A program made the position numbers and the translations under genes. Source: UBA967 sp044375555 (GTDB lineage Bacteria; Verrucomicrobiota; Verrucomicrobiia; Chthoniobacterales; Terrimicrobiaceae). From it: a DNA stretch of 64,000 nucleotides. This document shows, piece after piece, positions 7,678-16,008 of this stretch (position 1 is the stretch's first letter; each line of letters begins with the position of its first letter). The notes beneath the pieces were generated by a model. It saw only the letters and a list, made by a program, of their open reading frames with translations, did not search any database and was not told where the DNA came from. Location of the stretch: the NCBI GenBank assembly GCA_044375555.1, contig JBILML010000001.1, forward strand, positions 1-64,000. Direction: 5' to 3'.

Positions 7678-9600
7678 TCAGGCGGCGGGCGAGATCACAG
7701 GGGCGATCGCAGGGATCACTCGGGTGGTCTCAAGGCGCGAGAGGATTTTCTGAACCGTGGCCTCGACGGTGAGGCCGTGCTTTTGACGCAGGATCGGGAC
7801 GGTGCCGTGCTCGATGAATTCATCGGGCCAACCGATGCGGACGACGGGAGTTTTGATTCCCTGGTCGGATAAATGCTCGATGACGGCGGAGCCGAAGCCG
7901 TTGTGGAGGACATGGTCTTCCATCGTGCAGAGGATTTCGCAGCCTCCGGCAAAAAACTCGATCGTCGCGGTGTCGAGGGGCTTGATCCAACGGGCGTTGA
8001 TGACTGCCGTAGAGATGCCGAGTTTTTCCAATTCCACGGCGGCGGGGAGGGCGAGTTCGCACATGTTGCCGAGTGCGAAGATTGCCGCGCGCGTGCCGTG
8101 CCGCAAAACCTCGGATTTGCCGATCTCCAAGAGCTTCGGTTTTTTCGCTGGAATAGCTCCCGTGCCGGCGCCGCGCGGGTAGCGGATGGCGGCGGGGCCT
8201 TCGTGGTGGGCGATCGTCCAGAGCATGTCGGCGAATTCGGCCTCGTCCTTGGGTTGCATGTGGATGATGCCGGGGACGGGTCGCAGGTAGCCGATGTCGA
8301 AGAGGCCGTGGTGCGTGGGGCCGTCGTCGCCGGAGAGGCCGGCGCGGTCCATGCAGAGGGCGACATTGAGATTTTGCAGCGCGATGTCGTGAATGATCAT
8401 GTCGTAGGCGCGCTGCATGAAGGTGCTGTAAATCGCAACGAAGGGTTTCATGCCTTGCGTGGCGAGGCCGCAGGCGAAAAGCGCGGCGTGTTCCTCGGCG
8501 ATGCCGACATCGAAGAAGCGGTCGGGATGGCGCTTCGCAAAATGGATGAGGCCGGTGCCGGTGGGCATGGCGGCTGTGACGGCGGCGATCTTATTGTTCG
8601 TGTCGGCGAAGTCGGCGAGTTTTTCGCCGAGGAGTTCGGAGTAGGTCGGGGTGGGGGAGGCGACGGTCTCGCCGGTATCGAGGTGGAATTTTCCAAGGCC
8701 GTGGAACTTGTCGGGCTTCTCGAGCGCGGGCGCGTAGCCTTTGCCTTTGGTGGTCAGGATGTGGAGCAGGACCGGCTCGTTCTGGGTTTTTAAAAACTCG
8801 AAGGTCTGCGTGAGCAGCGCGGTGTCGTGGCCATCGATCGGGCCGTAGTAGCGGATGCCGAGCTCGTCGAAAATGACGCTTGGCGCGAGGAGGTTTTTCA
8901 GGGCGGACTCGGCCTTGTGCGCGAGTTTGCGGGCGGCTTTTCCGCCGATCCACTCCAGGAACTTCGCGGCGTTCTCGTGCAGATGCGCGTAAGCGGGGTT
9001 CGTGACGATGCGGTTGAGGTAGTCCGCCACGGCGCCGACATTTTTCGCGATCGACCACTCGTTGTCGTTGAGAACGATGATCAGGCGTTTCGTTGTGGAG
9101 GCGACATTGTTCAGCGCTTCAAAAGTGACGCCGCAAGTGAAGGCGGCATCGCCTGCCACGCAGACGACATGCTCGTCGGAACCGAGGCGGTCGCGGGCTG
9201 CGGCCATGCCGAGCGCAGCGGAGAGGGCGGTGCCGGCGTGACCCGCGCCATAACAGTCGTGCTCGCTCTCGCTGCGGAGCAAGAAACCATTCAGGCCCTC
9301 GTATTGGCGGATGGTGGGAAATCGGTCGAGACGGCCGGTGAGGAGCTTGTGGACATAGCCCTGGTGGCTGACATCGAAAAGGAACTTGTCGCGCGGTGTG
9401 TCGAAGACTCGGTGCAGAGCGATCGAGAGTTCCACGACACCGAGGTTCGGGCCGAGATGGCCGCCGGTTTTTGAGAGGACTTGGACGAGTTCGCCACGAA
9501 TCTCGCTGGCGAGTTGGGGGAGAGCTTCGGCGGGGAGGGCCTTGAGGTCGGCGGGAGATTTTATGTTGGCCAGAAGTGGGCCGGGGTTTGATCCACTCAT
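7678..9600 (-). CDS. dxs: 1-Deoxy-D-xylulose-5-phosphate synthase
   Basis: Condenses pyruvate and glyceraldehyde 3-phosphate to DXP, the entry of the MEP isoprenoid pathway and a source for thiamine and pyridoxal. 640 residues, standard length. The TPP site is GDAAF at 150-154 with N180, a small change from the usual GDGA. YYGPIDGHD and the catalytic Glu in IAEEHAAL are present. It begins directly after the xseB stop codon (TGA 9601-9603, ATG 9598-9600), so the two form an operon; xseB-dxs neighbourhood is common in bacteria. Confidence 0.95.
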   Translation of the reverse strand: MSGSNPGPLLANIKSPADLKALPAEALPQLASEIRGELVQVLSKTGGHLGPNLGVVELSIALHRVFDTPRDKFLFDVSHQGYVHKLLTGRLDRFPTIRQYEGLNGFLLRSESEHDCYGAGHAGTALSAALGMAAARDRLGSDEHVVCVAGDAAFTCGVTFEALNNVASTTKRLIIVLNDNEWSIAKNVGAVADYLNRIVTNPAYAHLHENAAKFLEWIGGKAARKLAHKAESALKNLLAPSVIFDELGIRYYGPIDGHDTALLTQTFEFLKTQNEPVLLHILTTKGKGYAPALEKPDKFHGLGKFHLDTGETVASPTPTYSELLGEKLADFADTNNKIAAVTAAMPTGTGLIHFAKRHPDRFFDVGIAEEHAALFACGLATQGMKPFVAIYSTFMQRAYDMIIHDIALQNLNVALCMDRAGLSGDDGPTHHGLFDIGYLRPVPGIIHMQPKDEAEFADMLWTIAHHEGPAAIRYPRGAGTGAIPAKKPKLLEIGKSEVLRHGTRAAIFALGNMCELALPAAVELEKLGISTAVINARWIKPLDTATIEFFAGGCEILCTMEDHVLHNGFGSAVIEHLSDQGIKTPVVRIGWPDEFIEHGTVPILRQKHGLTVEATVQKILSRLETTRVIPAIAPVISPAA

Positions 9601-9849
9601 TCAGTTCGCTTCCGCGTCAAATTCCTCAAGCGATACTTCGCCACGCGCGTTGCAGGCGATGATTTGGATGCGCTTCTCGGCGGCATCGAGTTTTTCCTGA
9701 CACATCTTCACGAGAGCAGTTCCTTCCTCGTAGGACTCGATGAGTTTCTCAAGAGGCATGTCGCCGCTCTCCATCGAGGAGACAATCTCGGAGACCCGCT
9801 GCATCGCGGTTTCAAGGGTTGGTGGATTTTTTTCGGTCTTGGTCGGCAT
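9601..9849 (-). CDS. xseB: Exodeoxyribonuclease VII small subunit
   Basis: 82 residues, mostly two helices, with the family core LETAMQRVSEIVSSMESGDMP and then SYEEGTALVK. Several copies bind the large subunit XseA to make exonuclease VII, which degrades single-stranded DNA. No xseA lies in this window. First gene of the xseB-dxs operon, starting opposite tatA across a 128-bp shared upstream region. Confidence 0.92.
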   Translation of the reverse strand: MPTKTEKNPPTLETAMQRVSEIVSSMESGDMPLEKLIESYEEGTALVKMCQEKLDAAEKRIQIIACNARGEVSLEEFDAEAN

Positions 9850-9977
9850 GGTCGGGCGGCCGTAATGGGAGGACTACAACGCAGTTTGCGATCCGGCGCA
9901 ATCCGCGATTGGGCACTAGATATAAAAACGAGGATTGGGTTGCACTCGGTCTGTTCATGCACTAATGCCAAAGAACC
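9850..9977. promoter_or_regulatory. Divergent upstream region of xseB and tatA
   Basis: 128 bp separates two divergent operons and must hold both promoters. An A+T-rich patch TAGATATAAAAACG near 9919-9932 is the likeliest -10 area for the rightward side. No firm boxes called. Confidence 0.4.
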
Positions 9978-10214
9978 ATGAGCACTCCAATGTTTGCCCT
10001 CTCTATGCCGGGTTGGCCCGAAATTGTTTTTATTCTGGTGATCGTGTTGCTCCTTTTCGGTGCGAAAAAACTACCTGAACTCGCTCGTGGCATCGGTCAG
10101 AGCCTCGGGGAATTCAAGCGGGCCCGCGATGAATTCGAGCGCGAAATCCACAAGACAGCGGCTCAAGTCGAGGTCAAAGAGGCCGCGGACAAAGAGCCCC
10201 ACAAGCCCGCCTGA
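9978..10214 (+). CDS. tatA: Twin-arginine translocase subunit TatA
   Basis: 78 residues: a short N-terminal stretch, one transmembrane helix (about 14-27, IVFILVIVLLLFG), the hinge FGAKKLPELA and an amphipathic helix ending in a charged tail. TatA assembles into the pore that exports folded proteins. No tatC is near. Followed after 20 bp by the secreted EEP-family gene. Confidence 0.92.
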   Translation: MSTPMFALSMPGWPEIVFILVIVLLLFGAKKLPELARGIGQSLGEFKRARDEFEREIHKTAAQVEVKEAADKEPHKPA

Positions 10215-10234
10215 GGCGGCTCGGTTTTCCCTCC

Positions 10235-11131
10235 ATGAGATTGGGAGCTTGGTTGCTGGCGGTTGGGATTTTCTGCATCGCCAACGCTGGGGCCCGAGAG
10301 GTCGTTTTCGCCTGCTACAATGTCGAAAATTACCTGCCCATGTCGCGCAAGGTGGGCGATCGGTTTGTTCCCGACGCGCCGAAGCCCGACAAGGAAATCC
10401 GCGCTCTGATTTCTGCCATCAAATTGATCAAGCCCGACATTCTCGGTGTGGCCGAAATGGGCGATCAAAAAATGCTCACTGACTTTCAGAGACGGCTTCG
10501 CGAGGCCGGGATGGATTTTCCCTATCTCGAGTGGGTGAGGGGAGATGAGGGGAGCGAGAGGCATCTCGCGCTCTTGAGCAAATTCCCGATCGTCGCTCGT
10601 GATTCGCAGTCGGATGTGCCCTTGGAGTTGGATGGTCGCCGCTACCGGATGGGCCGGGGAATCCTCGATGTGACCGTGCAGGTCACGCCTGACTACCATC
10701 TCCGCATGATTGGCCTGCACCTCAAGTCCAAGCGCGCCGTCCCGATGTATGACCAGCAGAAATTCCGAGCCAAGGAGGCCTTGATCGTCCGTTCCCGCCT
10801 CAACCAAATCCTCGCCGCCGATCCCAACCAAAATCTCCTGCTCTTCGGCGACCTCAACGACACGAAAAACGAATTTCCCATCCGCGAAATCCTCGGTCCC
10901 TCGAACTCCCCCGCGAGTCTTCGCGACCTCCCGCTGCGCGACCGCGACGGCCTCACTTGGACGCATTTCTGGGACAACGCCGACCTCTATTCGCGCATCG
11001 ACTACCTGATGGCCAGTCGTGGTCTCTGGCCGGAAATTCGACTCAACCGCAGCGGCATTTCCAGTTCGCGCCATACCCGTGAGGCCAGCGACCACCGCCC
11101 GATTTACACAACCATCGACGCCAACGAATGA
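10235..11131 (+). CDS. Secreted endonuclease/exonuclease/phosphatase family protein
   Basis: 298 residues with a signal peptide (MRLGAWLLAVGIFCIANAGA). The EEP fold motifs follow in order: CYNVENYL, the metal-binding Glu in GVAEMGD, GLHLKSKRA, FGDLNDT and the final SDHRPIY with its catalytic His. Such enzymes cleave phosphodiesters or phosphomonoesters with Mg2+; the substrate here is unknown (nuclease or lipid/sugar phosphatase). The next gene starts inside its stop codon (ATGA overlap), so they are made together and probably both work in the periplasm. Confidence 0.85.
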   Translation: MRLGAWLLAVGIFCIANAGAREVVFACYNVENYLPMSRKVGDRFVPDAPKPDKEIRALISAIKLIKPDILGVAEMGDQKMLTDFQRRLREAGMDFPYLEWVRGDEGSERHLALLSKFPIVARDSQSDVPLELDGRRYRMGRGILDVTVQVTPDYHLRMIGLHLKSKRAVPMYDQQKFRAKEALIVRSRLNQILAADPNQNLLLFGDLNDTKNEFPIREILGPSNSPASLRDLPLRDRDGLTWTHFWDNADLYSRIDYLMASRGLWPEIRLNRSGISSSRHTREASDHRPIYTTIDANE

Positions 11132-12165
11132 GGCAGTTTTTTTTCCTTCTTCTTACCGCCGCCGGATTCGCCATCGCCACGCCCGATGAGGATTGGAATG
11201 CGGTCAGGGCCTTGGACGCGGGGCCTAGCTCGAAGCCGAAAAACCTCCAGGAAGCCCGAGCCCTCGCAAAAAGCCACCTCCAGCAGCAGGAGAAATTGGT
11301 TTCCGAGTTTTTGGAAAAGAACCCCTCCGATCCGCGAAGCCACGAAGCCCGCATGCGACTCGCCTCGCTCCTTGCCGCCATCGGCAAAATGGACAGTCGC
11401 CAGTCCCAGGTCGATGAGGCCATGCGAATGCTTCAAGCTCTCGAAAAGGAACCATCCGCCCCGCGCGAAGTCCGTGCCGAGGCAGGATTCCGCCGTGTTT
11501 CGCTGCTGATGCAAAGCCTGCAAGGGCAGGAAAACGAACGCCGCCGCGACATCGTTGCCGCCGCCCGAAATTTCCAAAACCGCCACCCCGGCGACCGCCG
11601 CGCCCCCCGACTGCTCGTCGAGGTCGCCACCATCTGCGACAACAACCCTCCGCTGAAACGTGAACTGCTCGACGAAGCCCGCCGCCTCTCCAGCGAGCCT
11701 GCCCTGAACCGCCGCATCGCTGACGACCTCCAGCGCCTCGAGCTTTTGGACAAGCCCTTCGCGCTCGAATTTTCCACGGTCCAAGGCGGTCGTTTCAACA
11801 TCGCCGCCTGCCGTGGCCGGATCGTCCTGCTCGTTTTTTGGTCCACCGAATCTCTTCCCAGCCTGCTTTGGATCGAGGATTTCCGCCGAGCCCTCGCCAA
11901 TCTCCCCGCCGACAAACTCGCCATCGCCACCATTTCGCTCGACCAAAACCCCGCCCCCGTCCGCGAGGTCATGGAAGGCCTCGGCATTTCCCAGTGGCCC
12001 ACCGCTTGCGATGGCCAAGCCTGGCAAAGCCCCCTCGTCCGCCCCTACGGCATCAACGCCCTCCCCACCGTCCTCCTCCTCGACCAAAAAGGCACCCTCC
12101 GCGCCATCAATGCCCGCAACAGCTACGAATCCTGGATTCGAAAATTGCTCATGGAACGGAATTGA
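11128..12165 (+). CDS. Secreted helical-repeat plus thioredoxin-like protein lacking the CxxC
   Basis: 345 residues. A signal peptide (MRQFFFLLLTAAGFAIA) is followed by about 180 residues of TPR-like helices. The C-terminal 130 or so resemble TlpA/AhpC-type thioredoxins: the strand IVLLVFWS, then a cis-Pro segment in INALPTVLLLDQKG. Where the family has WCPPC this protein has ESLPS, so both redox cysteines are serine. It cannot do disulfide exchange and may act as a binding or scaffold protein. It overlaps the EEP gene by 4 bp. Confidence 0.75.
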   Translation: MRQFFFLLLTAAGFAIATPDEDWNAVRALDAGPSSKPKNLQEARALAKSHLQQQEKLVSEFLEKNPSDPRSHEARMRLASLLAAIGKMDSRQSQVDEAMRMLQALEKEPSAPREVRAEAGFRRVSLLMQSLQGQENERRRDIVAAARNFQNRHPGDRRAPRLLVEVATICDNNPPLKRELLDEARRLSSEPALNRRIADDLQRLELLDKPFALEFSTVQGGRFNIAACRGRIVLLVFWSTESLPSLLWIEDFRRALANLPADKLAIATISLDQNPAPVREVMEGLGISQWPTACDGQAWQSPLVRPYGINALPTVLLLDQKGTLRAINARNSYESWIRKLLMERN

Positions 12166-12179
12166 AATAACACGGCCCC

Positions 12180-12740
12180 ATGCCTTCCGATTCATCCCAA
12201 TATCTTGAAAAAATGGCCTTGGCCTTTACTGAGGATGCCGACGCCGCGACTCGTAAGCTGGCTCTGCAAATCGATAAAGTCCGCACCGATAAGGCGAGGG
12301 TTTTTTTATGTGGAAACGGCGGCAGTGCGGCGAATGCCAACCATTGGGCGAACGACTTGATCTACGGAGCCGCCAAGGGAGGTCGTGGCGGGGTTCGTGC
12401 CCAATCGCTCTCCGCCAATACTTCGGTGCTCATGTGCCTGGCGAATGACACGGGCTATGAGAATATTTTTTCGGGCCAGATCGAGGTGCTCGCATCCCCA
12501 GGCGATATTCTGGTGGCGCTCTCCGGGAGCGGAAACTCGCCGAACATCCTGCGCGCGCTCGAAGCGGGGAACCGCCTTGGCATGGAGACCTGGGCGCTCG
12601 TGGGCTTCGATGGCGGAAAGGCTCTTGAAATGGCTCGTTATGCGATTCATTTTCCGGTTCACGACATGCAAATGGCCGAGGATCTCCAAATGGTCGTTTG
12701 CCATATTTTGACAAAGGAAATCGCGCGTTCGCTGGAATGA
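12180..12740 (+). CDS. gmhA: SIS-domain sugar isomerase, GmhA-like
   Basis: 186 residues, the size of sedoheptulose-7-phosphate isomerase. GNGGSAANANHWAND matches the GmhA phosphate site, SGSGNSPNIL is the second SIS motif, and the late MQMAEDLQMVVCHIL resembles the GmhA helix with catalytic Gln/His. GmhA turns sedoheptulose 7-phosphate into heptose 7-phosphate for LPS or S-layer heptoses. The HldE-like gene overlaps its stop, supporting that role. The acidic pair after the first His is ND rather than EE, so substrate preference could differ. Confidence 0.85.
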   Translation: MPSDSSQYLEKMALAFTEDADAATRKLALQIDKVRTDKARVFLCGNGGSAANANHWANDLIYGAAKGGRGGVRAQSLSANTSVLMCLANDTGYENIFSGQIEVLASPGDILVALSGSGNSPNILRALEAGNRLGMETWALVGFDGGKALEMARYAIHFPVHDMQMAEDLQMVVCHILTKEIARSLE

Positions 12741-14275
12741 AAAAAAATAAAATCCTGAGTTTTTCCGAGGCGGAATCCGTCTTGGATGCCGAACGCCAGA
12801 GTGGTCGGCGTCTCGTGCAATGCCACGGCACCTTTGATCTCATACACCCGGGCCATGTTGTTCATCTCGAGGAGGCTCGCGCTCTCGGTGATTTGCTGAT
12901 TGTGACGGTGACCGACGAGAAGCATGTCAACAAAGGCCCGGGACGGCCTTGCTTCAATGATGCCTTGCGGGCCCGCGCCCTCGCCGCTTTGGAGTGTGTC
13001 GATTATGTTGTTCTCATCCCATTTGTCGCGGCCGTTGAGGCGATCCGGTTGGTGAAGCCCTCGGTTTATTGCAAAGGCACCGAATATCAGGACGCCTCGA
13101 ACGATGTGACCGGCAACATCCACGACGACCTCGCCGAGGTTCGCACCCATGGTGGCGAGGTTCGCTACATCGGTTCGGTAGTTTTTAGTTCGACGAAAAT
13201 CCTGAACCGCCACTTCGACCACCTGCCGCAGGCCGTGCGCGACTATTGCTCCGCGCTCTCCTCCAAAACCTCGCCCGCACAAATTCGTGAAATGGTCGAT
13301 GGGTTTGAAAAACTCCGCGTTCTCGTGGTCGGCGACACGATCATCGATCAATACGCCTGTCTGAAGGTTCAGGGACTCACTTCAAAAAACCGCATCATTT
13401 CCGGTCGCTTCCTCTCACAAGAAACCTACCTCGGCGGTGCGCTGGCGATCCTGCGCCATGTCCGCCAATTCACTCCAAATGTCCGCTTCGTGAGCCTCCT
13501 TGGCAACGAACCTTGGGTTGACGAGCTTCTCGCAGGTGCGCTGACGAAGAGTCAGGATGCCACCATTCGCGACGATGCATTCACGACCATCGTCAAAAAG
13601 CGCTATGTCGAGCCGCTGCTCGAGGGTAACGAAATCTCGAAGCTTTTTTCGGTGAACTTCATCAACGAGGATCCGCCTTCCGAAGAAATCCAAGAGCGCA
13701 TCCTGCAAAACCTCCGGCGCGAAATGAAAAATTGCGATGCCGTGCTGCTGGCAGATTTCGGTCATGGTCTGATGCAGGAAAAAATCCGGGATCTTGTGCA
13801 GGAGGAGGCTCCCTTTTTGGTTCTGAATTGCCAGACGAACAGCAATAACCACGGCTTCAATATCATTACCCGCCAATACCGCCGTGCGGATGCCTTCTCG
13901 CTCGATAACCAAGAGATGATGCTTTCTTGCGGGAGGCGGCAATTTGATCCCGACCATGAACTCTCCGCGATGGCCAGGGCGTTTGGTTCGGAATTCGCGT
14001 GGTTCACGCGTGGAAGTGTGATGACCCATGGATTTTCGAAAAATACCGCCCCGGTGCGAATCCCGCCGCTTGTTACGGATGTCACTGATACCGTCGGTGC
14101 GGGCGATGCATTCTTCGCTGTGGCGGGTCTGGCTGCCGCGAGTCGCCTTCCCGTCGAAATCTCCACCTTCCTTGGCCAACTCGCCGGAGCTCAAGCTGTG
14201 AACATTGTGGGTAACGAGCATCCCGTCTCCAAAGCCACTCTGCTCAAGGGAGTGCAATCCCTGCTCAATTTCTAA
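12737..14275 (+). CDS. HldE-like bifunctional enzyme, domains in reversed order
   Basis: 512 residues. Residues 1-150 are a cytidylyltransferase-fold domain (HGTFD at 30-34 and HPGH at 37-40 bind nucleotide). Residues about 195-510 are a PfkB/ribokinase-type sugar kinase (GDTIID, DTVGAGDAF near 451-459). E. coli HldE has the kinase first. Together they would phosphorylate heptose 7-phosphate at C1 and add a nucleotide to give NDP-heptose; the phosphatase step would be separate. Start set at 12737, where ATG overlaps the isomerase stop, rather than at an upstream ATG inside that gene. Confidence 0.82.
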   Translation: MKKNKILSFSEAESVLDAERQSGRRLVQCHGTFDLIHPGHVVHLEEARALGDLLIVTVTDEKHVNKGPGRPCFNDALRARALAALECVDYVVLIPFVAAVEAIRLVKPSVYCKGTEYQDASNDVTGNIHDDLAEVRTHGGEVRYIGSVVFSSTKILNRHFDHLPQAVRDYCSALSSKTSPAQIREMVDGFEKLRVLVVGDTIIDQYACLKVQGLTSKNRIISGRFLSQETYLGGALAILRHVRQFTPNVRFVSLLGNEPWVDELLAGALTKSQDATIRDDAFTTIVKKRYVEPLLEGNEISKLFSVNFINEDPPSEEIQERILQNLRREMKNCDAVLLADFGHGLMQEKIRDLVQEEAPFLVLNCQTNSNNHGFNIITRQYRRADAFSLDNQEMMLSCGRRQFDPDHELSAMARAFGSEFAWFTRGSVMTHGFSKNTAPVRIPPLVTDVTDTVGAGDAFFAVAGLAAASRLPVEISTFLGQLAGAQAVNIVGNEHPVSKATLLKGVQSLLNF

Positions 14276-14279
14276 AACC

Positions 14280-15272
14280 ATGCGTTGCATTGTCACCGGC
14301 GCCGCCGGATTTATCGGAAGCCACCTTGTTGACGCCCTTCTTGCGGAGGGTCATTCGGTCCTTGGAATTGATGACCTCAGCACCGGTCGCACAAAAAATC
14401 TCGCCGCTGCCTCGGCAAATTCCGCCTTTCAATTCCTCGAAAAAAACATCCGGGATCTTTCCAAGAGCGACCTTGCCTTGGAATCGTGCGATTGGTTTTT
14501 CCATCTCGCTGGCCGTGCCGATCTGGTCCCTTCCATCGTCAATCCCGAGGATTACTTTCAAGTCAATGTGGAGGGCACCTTCCGCGCTCTGCAACTTGCT
14601 CGTGAGCTCGGTGTGAAGCGGTTTCTCTACGCGGCCAGTTCGACTTGCTACGGTATCCCCGACACCTACCCGACGCCGGAATCCACGCCGTGCAAACCCG
14701 AGCATCCCTACGCCCTGACCAAACTCATGGGCGAGGAAATGGTCATGCACTGGTATCGTGTTTACCAACTTCCCACTGTCTCGCTGCGCCTTTTCAATGT
14801 TTACGGTCCCCGCAGTCGCACCACGGGGGCCTACGGCGCGGTCTTCGGTGTCTTCCTCCGGCAAAAACTCGCCGGCGTGCCGTTCACCGTGGTCGGCGAT
14901 GGGTCGCAGACGCGCGACTTCACTTTTGTTTCCGATGTTGCCTCGGCCTTTGTGGCAACCGCAAAATCCAACATCTCCGGCGAGATCATGAATGTCGGCT
15001 CCGGCCACACCTATGCGGTGAACCGGCTTGTCGAACTCCTCGGAGGCGAGAAGACCACCATTCCCCGCCGTCCCGGCGAGCCGGATTGCACCTTTGCCGA
15101 CACCGCTAAAATCCGTTCACTCGTTGGTTGGCAGCCGTCCGTTCCGTTGGAGCAAGGCGTTTCCCGCATGCTCGAAGTCATTGACGACTGGCGCGACGCC
15201 CCGCTCTGGAATCAATCCACAATCGCCGAGGCCACGGCAGACTGGTTCAAGCACCTCGGTCATACTTCATGA
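14280..15272 (+). CDS. NAD-dependent sugar epimerase/dehydratase
   Basis: 330 residues, an extended SDR. GAAGFIGSH at the N-terminus binds NAD, the Ser/Thr-rich ASSTCYG carries the catalytic residue, and YALTK supplies Tyr/Lys. RLFNVYGPR and the late GDGSQTRDFTFVSD motif are those of UDP-glucose/GlcNAc 4-epimerases and related enzymes. It likely alters a nucleotide sugar for surface glycan. Start taken at 14280, 4 bp after the HldE-like stop. Confidence 0.85.
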   Translation: MRCIVTGAAGFIGSHLVDALLAEGHSVLGIDDLSTGRTKNLAAASANSAFQFLEKNIRDLSKSDLALESCDWFFHLAGRADLVPSIVNPEDYFQVNVEGTFRALQLARELGVKRFLYAASSTCYGIPDTYPTPESTPCKPEHPYALTKLMGEEMVMHWYRVYQLPTVSLRLFNVYGPRSRTTGAYGAVFGVFLRQKLAGVPFTVVGDGSQTRDFTFVSDVASAFVATAKSNISGEIMNVGSGHTYAVNRLVELLGGEKTTIPRRPGEPDCTFADTAKIRSLVGWQPSVPLEQGVSRMLEVIDDWRDAPLWNQSTIAEATADWFKHLGHTS

Positions 15273-15305
15273 AAAATGCCCCGGCTTGCAGATTGACTTT
15301 TCGAT

Positions 15306-15322
15306 GTAAGAAACAATCTTAC
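15306..15322. promoter_or_regulatory. Inverted-repeat operator of the first PIN module
   Basis: GTAAGA, five bases, TCTTAC: a perfect 6-bp inverted repeat six bases before the antitoxin ATG. A TTGACT at 15293-15298 could be the -35. The position fits autoregulation by the AbrB-type antitoxin. Confidence 0.6.
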
Positions 15323-15327
15323 CTTTT

Positions 15328-15558
15328 ATGACAACCATGCTTTCCAGCAAGGGACAGCTCGTTCTTCCATCACCTATCCGCCGGCTTGACCGACTCCGCA
15401 GCGGGGAGTCGTTCGAAATCGAGCGTGTGGAGTCTGGAAAATACCTCCTTACCCGCAAATCCCCTCCATCCAATCAAGGCCTGGTCGATCTTCTCGCATC
15501 CTGTCCGGTGAAAGGCTGGTTTGAACCGATTCTCTCCGAATCGACGGACACGCTGTGA
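15328..15558 (+). CDS. AbrB/MazE-type antitoxin
   Basis: 76 residues. The start, LSSKGQLVLPSPIRR, is a swapped-hairpin (SpoVT-AbrB) DNA-binding domain; the C-terminal half would wrap the toxin. It binds DNA and neutralises the PIN toxin encoded next, which starts inside its stop codon (4-bp overlap). An inverted repeat lies just upstream. The module sits between two sugar-epimerase genes on the same strand. Confidence 0.8.
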   Translation: MTTMLSSKGQLVLPSPIRRLDRLRSGESFEIERVESGKYLLTRKSPPSNQGLVDLLASCPVKGWFEPILSESTDTL

Positions 15559-15968
15559 AATTTATTGCCGATGCCAACCTGCTGAGTGAGCCCACCAAAC
15601 CCGAGCCCTCGCCACGGGTTTTGGAATGGCTCCGCCGCAATGAGGAGCAGCTCGCCGTGACACCGATTATTTTGGGGGAACTTGAATACGGGATCCTGCT
15701 TCTTCCCGCGAGTAAGAGGAAAAAACAGCTCGAGGTGTGGTTTGAAAAAATACGCTCCACGGCTCACTGCCTCGACTTCGACAGCAAGGCCGCCTCATCG
15801 TGGGTCCACCTGCTGGCCCACCTCAAATCCCAAGGGCATGCCATGCCAATCAAAGACAGCCTGATTGCCGCATCGGCGATCGCCCACAACCTCACCGTGG
15901 CCACGCGCAACACCCGAGATTTCAAAAACGCCAAAGTGCCATTGATAAACCCCTTCGAAAACAATTGA
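15555..15968 (+). CDS. PIN-domain toxin, VapC family
   Basis: 137 residues. PIN-domain acidic residues are visible: D in ADANLLSEP near the start, E in LGELEYG, D in IKDSLIAASA and a late D in TRNTRDF. VapC toxins are Mg2+-dependent RNases that cut tRNA or rRNA. Paired by overlap with the AbrB-type antitoxin. Confidence 0.87.
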   Translation: MKFIADANLLSEPTKPEPSPRVLEWLRRNEEQLAVTPIILGELEYGILLLPASKRKKQLEVWFEKIRSTAHCLDFDSKAASSWVHLLAHLKSQGHAMPIKDSLIAASAIAHNLTVATRNTRDFKNAKVPLINPFENN

Positions 15969-16008
15969 TCCTCACCCCATAAGGCATTCCATTTTTTAAA
16001 GTCCGATC

